The notes under the pieces: model-generated
The model's input: the letters and a program-made list of their open reading frames with translations, nothing else
What the model was told of the DNA's origin: nothing
Database searches by the model: none
From: Pyrus communis
Taxonomy: Eukaryota > Streptophyta > Magnoliopsida > Rosales > Rosaceae
DNA length: 64,000 nucleotides
Direction: 5' to 3'
Assembly: GCF_963583255.1 (NCBI RefSeq)
Contig: NC_084804.1
Span: forward strand, 22,884,061-22,948,060
Program-made: the position numbers and the translations under genes
Part shown: piece after piece, positions 21,628-34,789 of the stretch
Numbering within the stretch: position 1 is the stretch's first letter
Layout of the letters: every line of letters starts with the position of its first letter

Positions 21628-24600
21628 TCAATTGGGCTCAAAGCATTTACACTTCGGCGTCAATCTTGATGAAAATGAGTAGTCAGAACATCTGAGACTG
21701 AGAAAGCCATTGAAAGAGTCGACCTCGAAAAGTTCTTTTAGCTTATCATCACAAACGGTTCTCCGCTTATCAGTCAGATCCTTGAAGGCAAGAAAAACAG
21801 CCAAAAAAGCAGGCGTGAGATAAAAAGTCAGCACCAAGATATAGTGGGACTCTAAAGCAAAGGCAATATAATAGATAAGAGTCACTAAAGTGTCTCCATT
21901 AACAAGATTTAATAAGTCCTCTAGATATTTCTACCCCATTGAACTTCAAGGAACTGGAAAAAAGGTGAAATAGCGATAGGCAAAAAAGTTAACGAGCTCT
22001 ATCATGATCTGAAAGTGTTGGACCCACAACGATTAGATGACAGATCCAAAACTACTAGGCATGACATCGATTTTGGATTCTAAAACCTGGAGGAACACGA
22101 TACTGATATTTGACCAAATAGAGAACTGTGATGTGATGATACTCTTGTGCAAGGGTACTAATAAATAGTATTACAACTATCAGAACAAGAAAAAAATGGG
22201 ACGGATAAAGATAATTGACAACGCCAACAAATGGATACTTGTGTTTTGAGGTTTGACCTTTAGGGAGTTTAAAAGCTGACAATGGGACAAGAGTCGAGGG
22301 TTACATGACTCATTAAGCTGAAGAATGACTTCTAAATAGATATTTCATCCTCACGCCTCAGCCTAACTCGACATTCATAACTTTCATTCACCAGATCACA
22401 GTAGCCGTGCATTATACTTGGCCTTTGCATATCTTGGTATTAATTATGAAATGACAATGCCTCTGTACCAACCTCAATGACAATGAACTATGTTTCATGA
22501 ACAAAATTGCAAGATAAATGCTAGAAATATTAGCATAGGTAAGAGGGATAAGCTAGAGTACATACGACACACGAAAACCCACTAAGTGAACTCGTCATTA
22601 AATACCAACCATTTTCTAGCTGCAAGGTCTGGTGTGTAATCACAAAAGCATTCTAGAATCATTTGCAGTGACAAGAAACTGACCTTGGCTTTTTTAGTGT
22701 CGAGCTGAAGGAAGCAAAATAAGCATTATGTCTATGAAAATGTTTTAAATTACCATTTTTATACATTTGGGCAAAGATTCATTTCCTCACTGCTCAGGAT
22801 TTTCAGAAATAATATATGAGCTCATATCCGGGTGATTAACAAAACTAAAACTATTCAACATTATGCTCTTGAAAGAGCATAGGTTTGAACAGGAACATTG
22901 CAGTACCTGTAGATCATTTTGTTTTAAGTACTCCCGCAGTCTCTTACCCCAGCATGTGATAACAACCTTTCCCAGTTATTAAGGAATTTCAAAACAGAAT
23001 TCGAAAGTGGTAGGGAAGACAGAAGACCAGAATCACCATTCTTCACTGTTTTTTTTGTTTTTCTAAGAGCCATCTAAATCTAAATATTGAAATGGTGGTG
23101 GGTCAGACTATGTTATTAGCACAAGTTCATAACTGAAAGCACCTTGGTTCATTTCTTAACATCTTATTTGGATTAATCCAGTACCAGCATGCGGGATGTG
23201 GTATGAATGCACAATAACTTTGCAAACCAACAAAGTTTGATAACCTGAAGACCTGAATTTATTTATCTCACCTTCTTCTTCCTCCTCTTCAGACTGCTTT
23301 TCCTTTTGTGAAGTGTTGTCTGGAGCTGCTAGATTACATGTAATACAGTTTGTCAAACTACTGAAGCAGATACCATGAAATTTGTCAAAACTTCAACACA
23401 AGACTATATGTATTCTATGACAGCAGAACATGGATGGCATGGTATACACTTCTGATGACCAGACCTGGTAAATGAATAAAATTCTCGAGAAAATTGATCA
23501 CTTTAATCACTTGACATGTAAAGAAACAGAAAGCAGCGGTATGTGGATAAAGGCACACTTCAAAACATGTTTAAGTAGTCATTCGAAGATGAATGTGCAG
23601 CCCTGGATGAAATGTAGGGAATACTCTTTACCGTGTTCCATTCTGTCCAACATGTGTGGGAGAGGAAGCACAATAATTAAGTAGTTCATTCCTTCGGCAC
23701 TTTCCTATCAAGCTATTTATATATCATAATCCATATGCACGAAAAATGGAAATGAATGCGCAAAAAGAATTATATCCAAGAAACAGTTCCCCACTCTACA
23801 CAATGCAATTTGATTCATCTGTGCTGAAAACTGCAGGATTTATGACAATCAAACATCTTGAACTACAAGTGTGTGGCAAAATGTTTATTTATTGAAGATG
23901 TATACCTTCTTCACTTAAGGGCAATATGTGCTTGGACAGAGCTTTATTCATTTGAAACATATTGATACAATCAACATCAAAAAGGCCACGCAATGACTCA
24001 TCACATATTATATCTCGTTTATTCTTTGGATCTTGCAAATTGTTCTCCCGGATATAAATCCAAAGTTTCTTCACGACCTAATTCATGAAAGAATAGAATG
24101 AGCGAGGAATGAGTTTTGAAAGCATACTTTAACAAATACTGGTTAAATAAAAGAAATTTCCCTCTTTCTTTTGGGGTCAAAGTGGTTTCTTGAAAATCTA
24201 AAATTAATACCTCTGTTCTGGCCAATGCTGACACTCCAGTGAACTTTTGAAGTTCTGGAGAAAGGCTGCATAATTTGGTAAAGCCACCTCCACCTCCCCT
24301 TTTCTTGACTTCTTTATCCACTTTAGTAGACCTACTTGATAATACACTCAATTAGAACAAATAAACATCAGAACCATTTTTAAAAGAAAATAAACTCTAC
24401 CACCTTGGAACCAGGTATATGGTCCTACCAGCCATAGATGTTGATACGAATATAAAATAGGTTACTATGGACCCCAATATATCCATTATACAATAAACAG
24501 TAAACAACTACTTTTTTTTGAGAGCGGGGAGGGGGAAGTTGGGAGAAATTCAAAGAATCACAAGTAACAACTGTACGGATGTTATCTTCTGAGAAAGTAA

Positions 24601-27600
24601 ATAAGATGATAAATGAATTCATTGACTGGACTCAGAAATTACAGTTTTGGATCTCTAGGAACTCTGATTTTGCCTGGTTATGTAAATAAGTCACGAATAA
24701 ATCATAATTTAATCTTTACAAACCTTCAAGATATAAGATTAAACTTTCAAACTCTGAAAATGCATAATAGATAAACTAAATAAATAGTGGAAACAATGAG
24801 AAGGCCAACGAAACCAAAAACCTACACGAAAATGGGTAAGACATGAATTAAAAAAACAAACCTTCGTTTCTTGTTTTCTTTTCGTCTACTAACTTTTTTA
24901 ACCTCCACCTCCTCTTCTTCCTCCTGTTCCGCTACATTACTTACATCTCCTTCAGAGATAGAATGATCACTTTCTTCCACTTTCTTCTTTTGCTTTACAG
25001 GTTCTGAGTTACATCATGCTATGGTGTTAAGATCTCAAATAAATACTATACCATGCACAACTCACACTAGTCAAGGTAAATGACAAGGAACATTATAAGG
25101 GTACCATTGCATGAAATACAGCAATGATCCCAATTGGAAGACTTTTTTGTGACAGATGTTGTAAAAGATTAAAAATCCCATCCTAATGCACACACTGAAA
25201 AAGGGATTAGCTTATGAGATACAGAAAGTCAAAATAACGAAGAAAAGAAAAAAAGAAATCATGATTCAAAACAAAAAATCATAAATTTAAAGAATCATGG
25301 TTTTCTTTATGCTTTATAGCCAACTGCTATTTGTTATATTTAGTACTCTACTTTCTGAAGAGAACAGAAATTAGTGTGAATATGCCTTCTGCGTGGTGAA
25401 GAAACCAATCACATGAATGAAGTACACTGTAAGTGTATGTTTTCCACATAACAAACACTGTAAGCGTATGTTTCCATCCTATCATAACCAATCACATGAA
25501 CAAATGATTAGTAATATAGCCTGTCCTCTGTGACTTACGGTAGAAAATAGCATGTGCTATAAAAATGTCTGTTCTTTACTTTCATTGAGTGCACGTTTAA
25601 GTGTAGTGGAGTTCAAATGCATGTCATGAAGCTGCATATACCATGTTCATCAAACAAAGAGGAACAAACAAAATGAAAAGTAGAGATTATTGAGCACAAA
25701 TCCATATGAAAACATAAGGGGTAAGAAAATAATATAAACAAGTAAATAATGAACCACGAGAATTGGGTCACATATGAGTGTCATCAGAAAAATGAGGAAA
25801 AGAATTCTGGACATACCATCTTCCCTGCTAAGTGGCCATATATGCTTGGAGAGGACTTTATTCATTTGAAACATATTAATAGAATTAACACGGAACAGGG
25901 AATGTAGTGATTCATCGCATCTAATGTTTCTTCTATTTTTTGGGTCCTGCAAATCCTTTTCCCGGATATAGGCCCAAATTCTCTTGACCACCTAAGAATG
26001 AAAGAGGGTGAATAAGCATGACATCTTGGTTCCGTCCAAATGAAAGATGCATTGACAAGTAAACAACAAAAAATTGCTTAACAAATTATACCTCTGTTCT
26101 TGCCATTTCGGGCACCCCAACAAATTCTTGAAGTTGTGGAGACAAGCTACATATTTTATTGAAGCCACCTCTTTTGACAACAACTTTATCCACCCTATTT
26201 GGAAATATAACACAGCTTAGAAAAGGTAGAGCCCAGCGCAAATACATATTTCCAGAGCAACATATATCATATACTCTATCGTGCGGGTAAAAGTAACCAT
26301 ACACAGAAAAAAGTATATAGATTAGGTCCGAGAGGTAACAATGATATGTAGACTAGTAAGAAATACAACATATTAAAGATAGAAGAAAAGAAAGATCTGT
26401 GAATAGTAAAGGGTCGTTCGTTATACTCTACAGGTTATTATGTTCTTTTGTGTCTGATTGTATTGTGTAGGAAAAAGAGGGAACATAACAATAAACACTC
26501 AGAAAACTCATTCTTCTAGAATCAATTTAAGCAAATCCTCATCCCCGAAGTTTTCATAGATAACAGCCTTACTCTGAGAAATTCTACAATCATATTAAAC
26601 AATTAGCTTATAATTGAATGCAACTTAACAATCCTTAAAGCACTCTCAAGATATATGTTTTACTTACTAAAGAATGCATGTTAGCTATGCAAGTGTAGTC
26701 AGTATATGAGCTTTCTCAATGTAGCACAATATCCTTCACTTGTCAGTGTAGTCATGACATGAGCTTCAATTCTGTTGTTATAATGCTCTAAATAAATAAA
26801 ATTTATGCTAAACAGAAGTAACTACGGAATTCTTAGGCATACAAGTAATAGAATTGTCAAAGGGATTTACAATAACTAAGGTGGACTTTAAGGGCCATAT
26901 CTCTAGATACAAATTCAGTTAGAACTCAATTTGATTAGTAAGGAATGCTAAGAATCTGAACTTACAACATTGGCATTTTCAATTCACTGTCAACAAGTAC
27001 ACTTGCATATACAATACTTCACTATACATTGACATCTCATATACTCCGAACCATATCTAAATATACTACAGCTTAAAACCGGTATACTCAAAAATCTTAG
27101 GAGCCTTTTCAGTTGCAGAACAAGAAAGAAAGACGGACTGCTGTCAGTTTGCAACCAGTCCAAAAGCCTCAGTATTTGATAATTCAATGAGCATTGAGAT
27201 TTTAGACGATGCACTACAGTACCACTTTCAAGTATGGACATGTAGAAACGCCAAAAAACACTCATCATTTCAACTGCAACTAAATAACTATAAGCTAACA
27301 TAAAAAATGCAATACAAACAATGTTGATATGGTTTAACACAACAAAAGGACATCAACTTTCAAAAATTTCTCAGCCATCGAATAGATAAAAGCAATAAAA
27401 ACACCGTTTGACGCAGGTAATACGCAGAAATATAGACACAATTAACTTCCTGCAACTACTCCAAAACCACAAATGAAGCTTTTCCTTCAATGGAAAACCA
27501 GAAAGAAAAAAAAGGCGCATTTCTCACAATGTGGGTCGGACCCAATAAATCCGAATAAAGGCTAAATTGGGAAAATTTTATCCTCATAAGACCAAAACGA

Positions 27601-28033
27601 TCAAATTTCTTTGCTACCCACTAACCCAATTTTCCCAGCAACCAAACACTAATTAAAGAAAATCCAAAAGCACAGTAAAAAAAGAGAATAATAAAAAAAT
27701 AACTCACGTTTTTCTCCTTTTACTTTTGCTTTCCTTCTCTTCCTCTTCCTCCTCCTCTTCTTCTTCGTCTTCTTCCTTAACGTCGTCGTTCTGTTCTGCA
27801 TTCTCCGAGGATTCACCGACCTCATCCTCCTCCTCTGCTTCTTCACCTTGGGGTTTGGTCTGGGTCTCGAGGTAGATGTCGATTTCGTCCCGGATAAACT
27901 TTTTCCGGTCCGATAGATCAACTCCGAAATCGGCTTCGAGTTTCCGGCGGACGCTGCCGGCGGTGGCCGTGTCTAGGTCCGAACTGCAGAGGATTTCTGT
28001 GAGCCGGGTCAGGAGTTCCGAGTCCGATACCAT
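21628..28033 (-). CDS. DEK_C and SWIB/MDM2 (BAF60b-like) domain protein, 9 exons
   Basis: Nuclear chromatin-type protein related to plant SWIB/BAF60b proteins. Exons read from consensus splice sites: 28033-27708, 26194-26092, 25991-25817, 25003-24862, 24331-24211, 24077-23906, 23328-23272, 23045-22948, 21780-21628. Their lengths total 1347 bases, exactly 449 codons, with phases matching at every junction. Residues 1-55 form a DEK_C-like domain (LLTRLTEILCSSDLDTATAG); 60-108 are acidic then basic. SWIB 1 covers about 113-200 and SWIB 2 about 258-345, each with an intron just before VVK and with DPKN(K/R)R and NMFQMNK(A/V)LSKHI; the linkers are acidic or lysine-rich. A third SWIB repeat (about 366-448) is damaged: its middle is out of frame, and only a GT site after SHAG keeps the frame. 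A one-base shift also changes its end. Start chosen: first ATG, preceded by a CT-rich leader. Confidence is high for the family and exons 1-7, lower for the last two. Confidence 0.88.
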
Positions 28034-28140
28034 TTTTCCTGGGCTTTGAAATTAACCGAAATTTCGGCGGGGGTTGGAGTTTAGAGAGAGAGGAGAAAGA
28101 AGGAAACGGGTAATTGTGGCGTGTGGAGGAGTGGAGGGTA
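28034..28140 (-). promoter_or_regulatory. Leader and CT-rich core-promoter region of the SWIB gene
   Basis: On the minus strand a pyrimidine patch (CTTTCTCCTCTCTCTCT, 28083-28102) lies 50-70 bases upstream of the start codon, typical of TATA-less plant promoters. No clear TATA box was seen. The assignment is by position and composition only. Confidence 0.4.
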
Positions 28141-28974
28141 TTTCTGGAATTTGAAATTTTATCTTTACTTGGCTGGGTAAAGTGAACTGGGTTGTGCAGT
28201 GAGTCTCAGGTTACCCCCATTTTGTACTCGCAAATTCTTTTGTTTTTCATTTTCCGACAAAAGAAATGTATTTCAATTTATTTTCTCCAACAAGATAACA
28301 AAATATATATATATATATATAAAATTTACTTCCTTAGACCAACTCCAATCTTTGGAGTAAGTCCTAAAATTTCCCTTCTATTCCCCCCAATTTCTTTTTA
28401 ACCCTTGTTCTAAAGTTGAGTTAAGTGTTGGAATCTAAAAAAAAAACTCGAATATCAGCCAAGATTAGCCCAAAATTAATGGTGGAGCCTAGATGTAAGA
28501 GTGGATAAAGAGGATTGAATTGGACTTGCCAGCCCAGACACGCACCACAGGCCGAAAACGCTAGACCAGCTCAGACGTTCTGGCCCACCCACGTGGGGTT
28601 GTCTCCCTTGCTATCTGCTAGGATTATGAGCCCAACGACTCTTTTCTGATTCGGCATCCACAATCACATGGGTCATTGGTTGATCCAACGGTCCACATTC
28701 AAACTTTTATTTTAGTTTTATATTTATATATTTATTGAATCCAACGGCTGATATCGAATATAATCAAATCTAACGGTAAAAAAAAAATCTACGACCCAAA
28801 TTTAAATCCAACGGCTAAAATAATTATAAAAAAAAACTCAAAATTCACCAAAAAACTCTATAAATACCTATGTATTTGTTCAAACATCCACACAAAACTA
28901 ACTTTTCTCCTACAATCTCCCAATTTTTCGACCATCTTCCAAAACCATTTGTTCCCATTTCCAAATTTTTCAAG

Positions 28975-29922
28975 ATGGCAAAAGATCATATTACAGGTCA
29001 TAATTGGACCTTTGAGGAAGATGTTGCTTTATGCTTGACATGGATTTCTATTAGCGAAGATAGTGCCGTTGGCACAAATCAAAATAAAAAAGGTTTTGTC
29101 GAGTAATGATTGATAAGTTCAATGAAAACACCAATGCCGGTTGAAGGGAAGTTGGTGGTGTTTACGATCGGTGGAAGGTTATCAACAAAGCATGCACTTT
29201 ATGAAAGGGAATCTTGGAGAGAGCCTTGGTTGACATGGCTAGTGGAAGGAGCACTGTAGAAGTGGTGAGTTTTCTTGTTGATATTTTATTTGTCATATAC
29301 ATAATATTATTTTGCAACTGATTGTATTTATGTATTTCTTGCATAAGGTGACAAAGCAATGGCAATTTACAAGACAAGAACTACACCAAAAAATCAAACT
29401 TTTAAATTGCATCATGCTTGGGACATCCTTAAGGATTGTTAGAGGTGGAGAACCGATGTGGACCAACAATGGAGAAAATTATTTGGTAGTGAAGCCACAA
29501 AGACAAATGATGTCAATGAAGGTGTCGATTCGTTGACCCCAACTTCTTCTTTTGCAAGGCCCCCAGGAAGAGATAAGCAAAAAGAAGCAAAGAGAAAAGG
29601 GAAGTTCCAAGATCCGGTTAGTGCAACGATTTCTACCGGATTTGCAAAATTGGCCGAAAGCCATAGCTCTCAAGAGGAAGAAGTGGCCCGAATGCGTTTA
29701 GCCTTTATGAAGGAAGGGGAAAGAGAGCAAGGAAGGTTCGAATATGATTTGATTCGGGAGGACCTCAACAAATACACTCCAGATAGGAAGAAGTTCTTAT
29801 GTGATAAGCAAAAGAAAGTTTTGCGAAGGCTTGCCACAAGGAGTATCTTTCAAAATGATGATTCATCTCAAGGCTATATCCCAAGTCCACCACCAAGTCA
29901 AGGTGGTGGATATCATTATTAA
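28975..29922 (+). pseudogene. Harbinger ORF1 (Myb/SANT-like DNA-binding protein)
   Basis: Starts MAKDHITGHNWTFEEDVALC, a SANT/Myb-like first helix. The family continues with KVINKACT after one or more frame breaks, then a probable intron (about 29267-29348), then an open 3' exon to 29922. In that exon are SFARPPGRDKQKEAKRKGK, a charged coiled region (EEEVARMRLAFMKEGERE) and a proline-rich end. Plants annotate such proteins as NAM-associated or glutathione S-transferase T3-like; in transposons they help the transposase bind the ends. A stop after GFVE and others in the middle disable it. Confidence 0.75.
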
Positions 29923-30400
29923 GTTTATATAGTTTATTAATTATCGTTTGTATTAAGTTTATGACTTATTAATTTTCGTTTGTATTAAATTTATGGCTTA
30001 TTAATTATTGTTTTTTTTTATTCTTGATGCCTTCAATAATTATTGTACATTTGTTGCACACTTTGATGAACAATAGATGCCATCAATCATTCAAAGGGCT
30101 TTTAATAATTATTGTACATATTGTTGCACACTGTGATGTACAATAGATGCCTTCAATAATTCAAAGGGCATTCAATTATTATTGTACATATTGATACACA
30201 TTGTGATGTACAATGGATGCCTAATTTTTGACAACATATTAGACAAAAGACTTGTCACAAGCAGACCCTTCAATTGATTACTAGAAAATACCAACACAGC
30301 ACACTTTAAATTATTATAGAAAATTACAACAAAGCACACTTAAATTTAACACAAGAAAACAACCACACCAACACATTAACACACTTAAGATTATCCATCA

Positions 30401-31700
30401 TCAACGTTCTCCTTCTCGGCACCATATATGCTCAACCAAATCCTTTCGAAGTGTGTCATAACCTTGAGGAGTTTGAATTCTATTTAAACGTCTCATATAC
30501 TCACTCAGTGGGACCCTATCATGCCAAGTCTTGTATTTGGTTGCATCGAGATATTCAACGTCTCTTGCCATAGCTTTTGCATATGTTGGTTGGTCGCCAT
30601 CCACATCTTCGTTAGAATAATCTTCAATTTCTACGCACTCATCTTCCACAATCATATTGTGCAAAATTATGGACGTTATCATGATTGAATGGAGGTCTTC
30701 CACATTCCACAATCGTGCAGGCCCTCTAACAATGGCCCATCGAGCTTGTAGGATCCCGAACGCTTTCTCTACATCTTTCTAGTAAGACTCTTGTTTCTGT
30801 GAAAATCTTCACACTATCGAGATGAGAATAACTTTTTCACAAAGGTAGACCAACTTGGATAAATACCACCAGTTAAGTAGCAACCTACCTTATGCCTATT
30901 ACCATTTACCATGTACCTTTATTTCGACGCCCATCCATTGACAACATCATCGAACAGAGGAGAAGACCAAATAATGTTGATATCATTGTTTGATCTAGGA
31001 GCGCTGAAAAATGCATGCTAAATCCAAGTGGCGTATGACGCCACACCTCAAACATAATTGATGGCTTGTTGTGACGACTCTTGAATTGACGCTACCCAAG
31101 CAGTAGGACAATTCTTCCACTCACAATGCATACAATTGAGATTTTAATCATGCTAGGGAAGCCTTTTTTTTTCTGCCTTGCGTAGAAGCCTCTTCAATTC
31201 TTCATGATTTGGCTTTCGAAGGTATGTGGCTCCATATATGGCTTCAATTGCCTTACAAAAGCGCTTGAGATTTTCAATAGCAGTACTCTCTGCAAGTTGA
31301 CAATATTCGTCAGTTGAGTTTGCAGAGCACCCATTATCTAGCATCCAAAATGCAAATGTGAGCTTCTGATGAGGTGATAGACTTTGTCAACCTACAACAT
31401 CTATGTTCTTGCAAAGTAGTGGTCATGATGGACAACTACGTTAGAGATGCTTTCAAAAAGCTTTCTCCTTATCCGATACCACCTCCGAAAATCATGAGGA
31501 GAATATCTCAGACGTTTGATGAAATAGTCTTTCATCACCCGGTCATGACATTCTTCTATATCACGTTGCACAAATGAACGTCCCGTGACATAACCTTGAT
31601 AGCTAGATTTGACATGGTGCTCATATTGCATAAGCGAGTTTGCAAATTCGGCTTCTTCGTTCTTCATTTCTGCATTCCCAGTTGCAAGGCTTCCTTGGTA
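30401..31700 (-). pseudogene. Harbinger transposase (DDE_Tnp_4), broken
   Basis: N-terminal part at 31667-31401 includes DVERDIEECHDRV-like sequence and FRRWYRIRRKLFESI. A middle part around 31344-31153 has a zf-like/AIEAIYGATYLRKP segment. The catalytic core around 30990-30800 reads NDINIIWSSPLFDD and GCYLTGGIYPSWSTFVK, with a stop before RYMVNGN. The C-terminal part (30712-30401) has SIMITSIILHNMIVEDE. These match plant Harbinger transposases. At least three frame breaks show it is inactive. Confidence 0.82.
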
Positions 31701-32337
31701 TTATGCCATCTCCATTGCTAAGCTACACCTTTTTCTATCACCCATTGATGATATATTGATGATTTTGAGGAAACAAAAACACTATGAAAGTTGGATGATT
31801 GGTGAATATGTTGTGTGATGGTTAGATATTCAATCTATGCTTATATAGAGGATGATTGAAGGTTTGCATTTTATGTGTGTAGGTTTGTGTTTCATGTGTT
31901 TTGTATGCATTTGGTATGTGTGTAGGTTTGTGTTTCATGTGTTTGGTGTGTTATACATCTCTATCATGCATTTTGTATGTGCTTTATATGTGTTTTGTGT
32001 GTTTCATGTGTTTAGTGCTGATACATCTCTATCATGTGTTTCATATTCTTCCATAGTGTTTCATGAGTTTTATGTGTCGATTTAGTGATTTTTCAATATT
32101 TCTCGGAATTTAAAAATTCTTAGGTTAAAATGTTCATAAAATTTAATTTAGGATAGTCTACATAATTTTTTTTTAAAGTTAATTTTTTTAAAAAAGGTCT
32201 AAAATCATTCTTTAATAATCTGGGGTTAAAATTTTAGGCCTGAAGGGTTGGAGCAGAAAAGTTGTTTCTGGGTTAAAACCTAAATTTTCGAGGCTAAAAA
32301 TTTTAGGTTTTACTCAAAGGGTTGGAGATGGTCTTAA

Positions 32338-32929
32338 GACCTAATCCAACATTTGGAGTAAAACTCAAATTTTAGGATCTAAATCTACCCCAACTTGCTC
32401 AAACCCTTGGGGCAAATATGAGTTTTAACCCAAAACTCATTTTTGAGACAAATTCAGTCTAGGATTCCCCTAAGTTAGTGGGTTGGGCCACCATATATGT
32501 GTATTTTTTCTTTTAGTTTTATATTTTATAAATTCATTGAATCCAACGGCTAAGATTTACTATGATCAAATCCAACGGTAAAACAAAAGATCTAAATGTT
32601 GAAATTTAAATCCAACGGCTGAAGTAATTAATAAAAATAAATTCTTTTATGTGTTTCATATTCTTTCATAGTGTTCAACGAGTTTCATAGTGTTGATTTA
32701 GTGATATTTCAATATTTATCGGAACTTGAATATTTTTAAGTTAAAACGTTCATAAAATTAAATTCGGATACTCTACATAATTTTTTTTTAAAGTTACTTT
32801 AAGAACAAAAGTATCCTGAATTTATTCTTTAATAATTTTGGGCTAAAAATGTAACCCATTAGAGTTGGAGGAGAAAAATTGTTTCTGAATTTAAAATTTT
32901 AGTTTTTAACCCAAGGATTGGAGATGGTC
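32338..32929. mobile_element. Harbinger-derived MITE beside the larger element
   Basis: Ends GACCTAATCCAACATTTGGA (left) and GACCATCTCCAATCCTTGGG (right, inward) are flanked by TAA (32335-32337, 32930-32932). Its inner sequence (AATCCAACGGCT, GATCAAATCCAACGG, TTGATTTAGTGAT) matches the ends of the 4.0 kb element, so it is a short internally deleted relative. 592 bases, non-coding. Confidence 0.82.
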
Positions 32930-33084
32930 TAACGGATTTACCACTCTTTAAAATAAATTTTAATGGTCGTGTTTGGTGATTGAGATTGGATAGATTAAGA
33001 AATAAGCATTATTGCAAGCAACTTTTTAATGTAATAGTCACATTGTTACCTAGTGGTACCAATTCACTCATATTATAATATATA

Positions 33085-33302
33085 TGTTATAGGCCTATTT
33101 AATTGAAGAATTATAGAGTGGGAGAGAAGGCTGTGGCACACAGAGAAAGAGAGAGATTTGGTGTATTCTAAGGTGCAGTATGGAAGGTAAATTTCTTACC
33201 CTTTAGACAATCACAGCTGAATTAGTACACTATCTAAAAGATAAAACAGAATCCTAATAAGATTTACACAATCACATTCCTAACCTAATTAGGTCTCCAA
33301 CA
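33085..33302 (-). repeat. Copia 3' LTR
   Basis: Begins TGTTGGAGACC on the minus strand and ends GGCCTATAACA. It matches 36841-37088 but lacks an internal block of about 50 bases present in that copy. Divergence is visible throughout, so the insertion is old. Confidence 0.7.
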
Positions 33303-33999
33303 TTCCTAATTAAGTGTGTGCATACTCAAACAAAACATCGCATCAGTTGTCTTCAGTGGTGAAGGAAGTTCAGTTTAATGAAGTCGGCAACACAATTAGC
33401 GAATGTGAATCTCAAATTAACAGAAGAATGGATTGGTAGTAAAACTCATAAACCTTACTATGGTAAAACCTAGTAGGGGAGAAAAATCCATAGACTAAGG
33501 AGAAATGTGAGAAGTATGCGTTAAGTCAAAACTATTCGTCTATTGAATTAGGCGAACGCAAGTAGAAAAACCCATAGGAGTATGACTAGCTTAGGATGGG
33601 TGCTTCGTTAAAACTTGGTTAGGTAGCAAAAACCCAAAGGTAAAAATGCTCCTAATTGTAGGGAAAAAGAATACATTGAGATCAAGTGAGCATATTTCTG
33701 GATATTCCCCCTCAGTTTGACAAAACTTCAAAAAATGAGAAATACAAGCAATTCAGATCAGATAATATTGATTCCTTGGACGAGCTTCTAAAAAGTAGAC
33801 TTTGTCAATGATTTCTTGAAGAGATTGGCCAGATTGTCCTAGGAACCGATTTACTTGACTTTAATGTTCTGATGCTCTTGTTGCTGATGTGAAAAAAAAA
33901 TAGTTTCGGTGTAATGTACTTAGTGTTGTCTCTTTTGAAGTATCTCTTCTTAATTTGGTCTATTCATGCTGCATTATCTTCATAAATCATTACAGGGAC

Positions 34000-34780
34000 G
34001 TGAACAACTGAAAAAAAGACCGTTGGTGCTTCGAATATGGTCCACTACTGCTTTTAGCCAGAAGCATCCACATGTAGCTTCATGTAGGGTGAAAATCTTA
34101 GCATGGTTTCTAAGAAGTCGCAGCTAAGGTTTGCTTGGTTGACCTCACAGATATTGCAATGTTTCAAATAGTAGAGATGTAATCCGTTTGAGAACATGTC
34201 TTATGTGAGTTAGATAATTAACCTGCATCAGCGTAACCACCAAGGCGAGAATCAATTTGTGGACTGAGGAGGCAGCATCTTCTATGGAGGATTCATATAG
34301 GAAAAATAAGCCTAAATCCGTTTTACCTTTGAGAGAGCGAAATATGTCTTTAACCCCAATCCAGTGTCTACGTGTAGCCACGTTGTTGTATCTTGTCAAA
34401 AGATTAACAACGAAGGAGATGTCTGGTCTAGTGCACTGAGGTAAGTATAATAAAGCACCAATTGCAATCAGGTATGGAACTTCAGGCTCCAAAACTTCTT
34501 CCTCATCCTCTTTAGAACGGAAAAAAATCTCGTTTAGCATTTAGCGTCACCATAGGAGTAGTCGAAGGCTTCAGTTTATTTGTATTAAAATGATGCAATA
34601 CCTTATATTATAGTTTGACTGATGAACCAAAATTCCATCCGAACAATGCTCGATCTCTAAGCTGTGACAATATCGAGTTTTTCCAAGATCTTTCATCTCA
34701 AATTCTTAATTTAAGTGCGTGACAATTTTTCAAGCTCTTAAGGAATCCCAATAAGATTCATGTCGTCGACATAAACTGCA
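34000..34780 (-). pseudogene. Copia reverse transcriptase and RNase H fragment
   Basis: From the right: VYVDDMNLIGI, the copia catalytic YVDD box (about 34740-34775); LEIEHCSDGILVHQSNY; then EPEVPYLIAIGALLYL and CTRPDISFVVNLLTRY (34540-34330). RNase H follows, with VTLMQVNYL and a late HEATCGCFWLKAVVDHIR near 34090-34030. The order matches the C-terminal half of copia pol. Stops, frame shifts and a missing middle of RNase H mark it as a relic. Confidence 0.82.
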
Positions 34781-34789
34781 ATAATTGGG

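Larger units (their letters stand above)
28337..32333. mobile_element. PIF/Harbinger DNA transposon, 4.0 kb
   Basis: Inverted ends GACCAACTCCAATCTTTGGA (left) and GACCATCTCCAACCCTTTGA (right, inward) are flanked by the 3-base duplication TTA (28334-28336, 32334-32336), diagnostic for PIF/Harbinger. It carries two converging decayed genes: a Myb/SANT-like ORF (plus) and a transposase (minus). The region near 31850-32080 repeats TTTCATGTGTTT-like words. The sub-terminal word AATCCAACGGCT recurs in the neighbouring MITE. Confidence 0.9.

Noticed and set aside
27649..27921. 90-codon Arg/Lys-rich ORF on the minus strand
   Set aside because: Out-of-frame shadow of the acidic end of SWIB gene exon 1.
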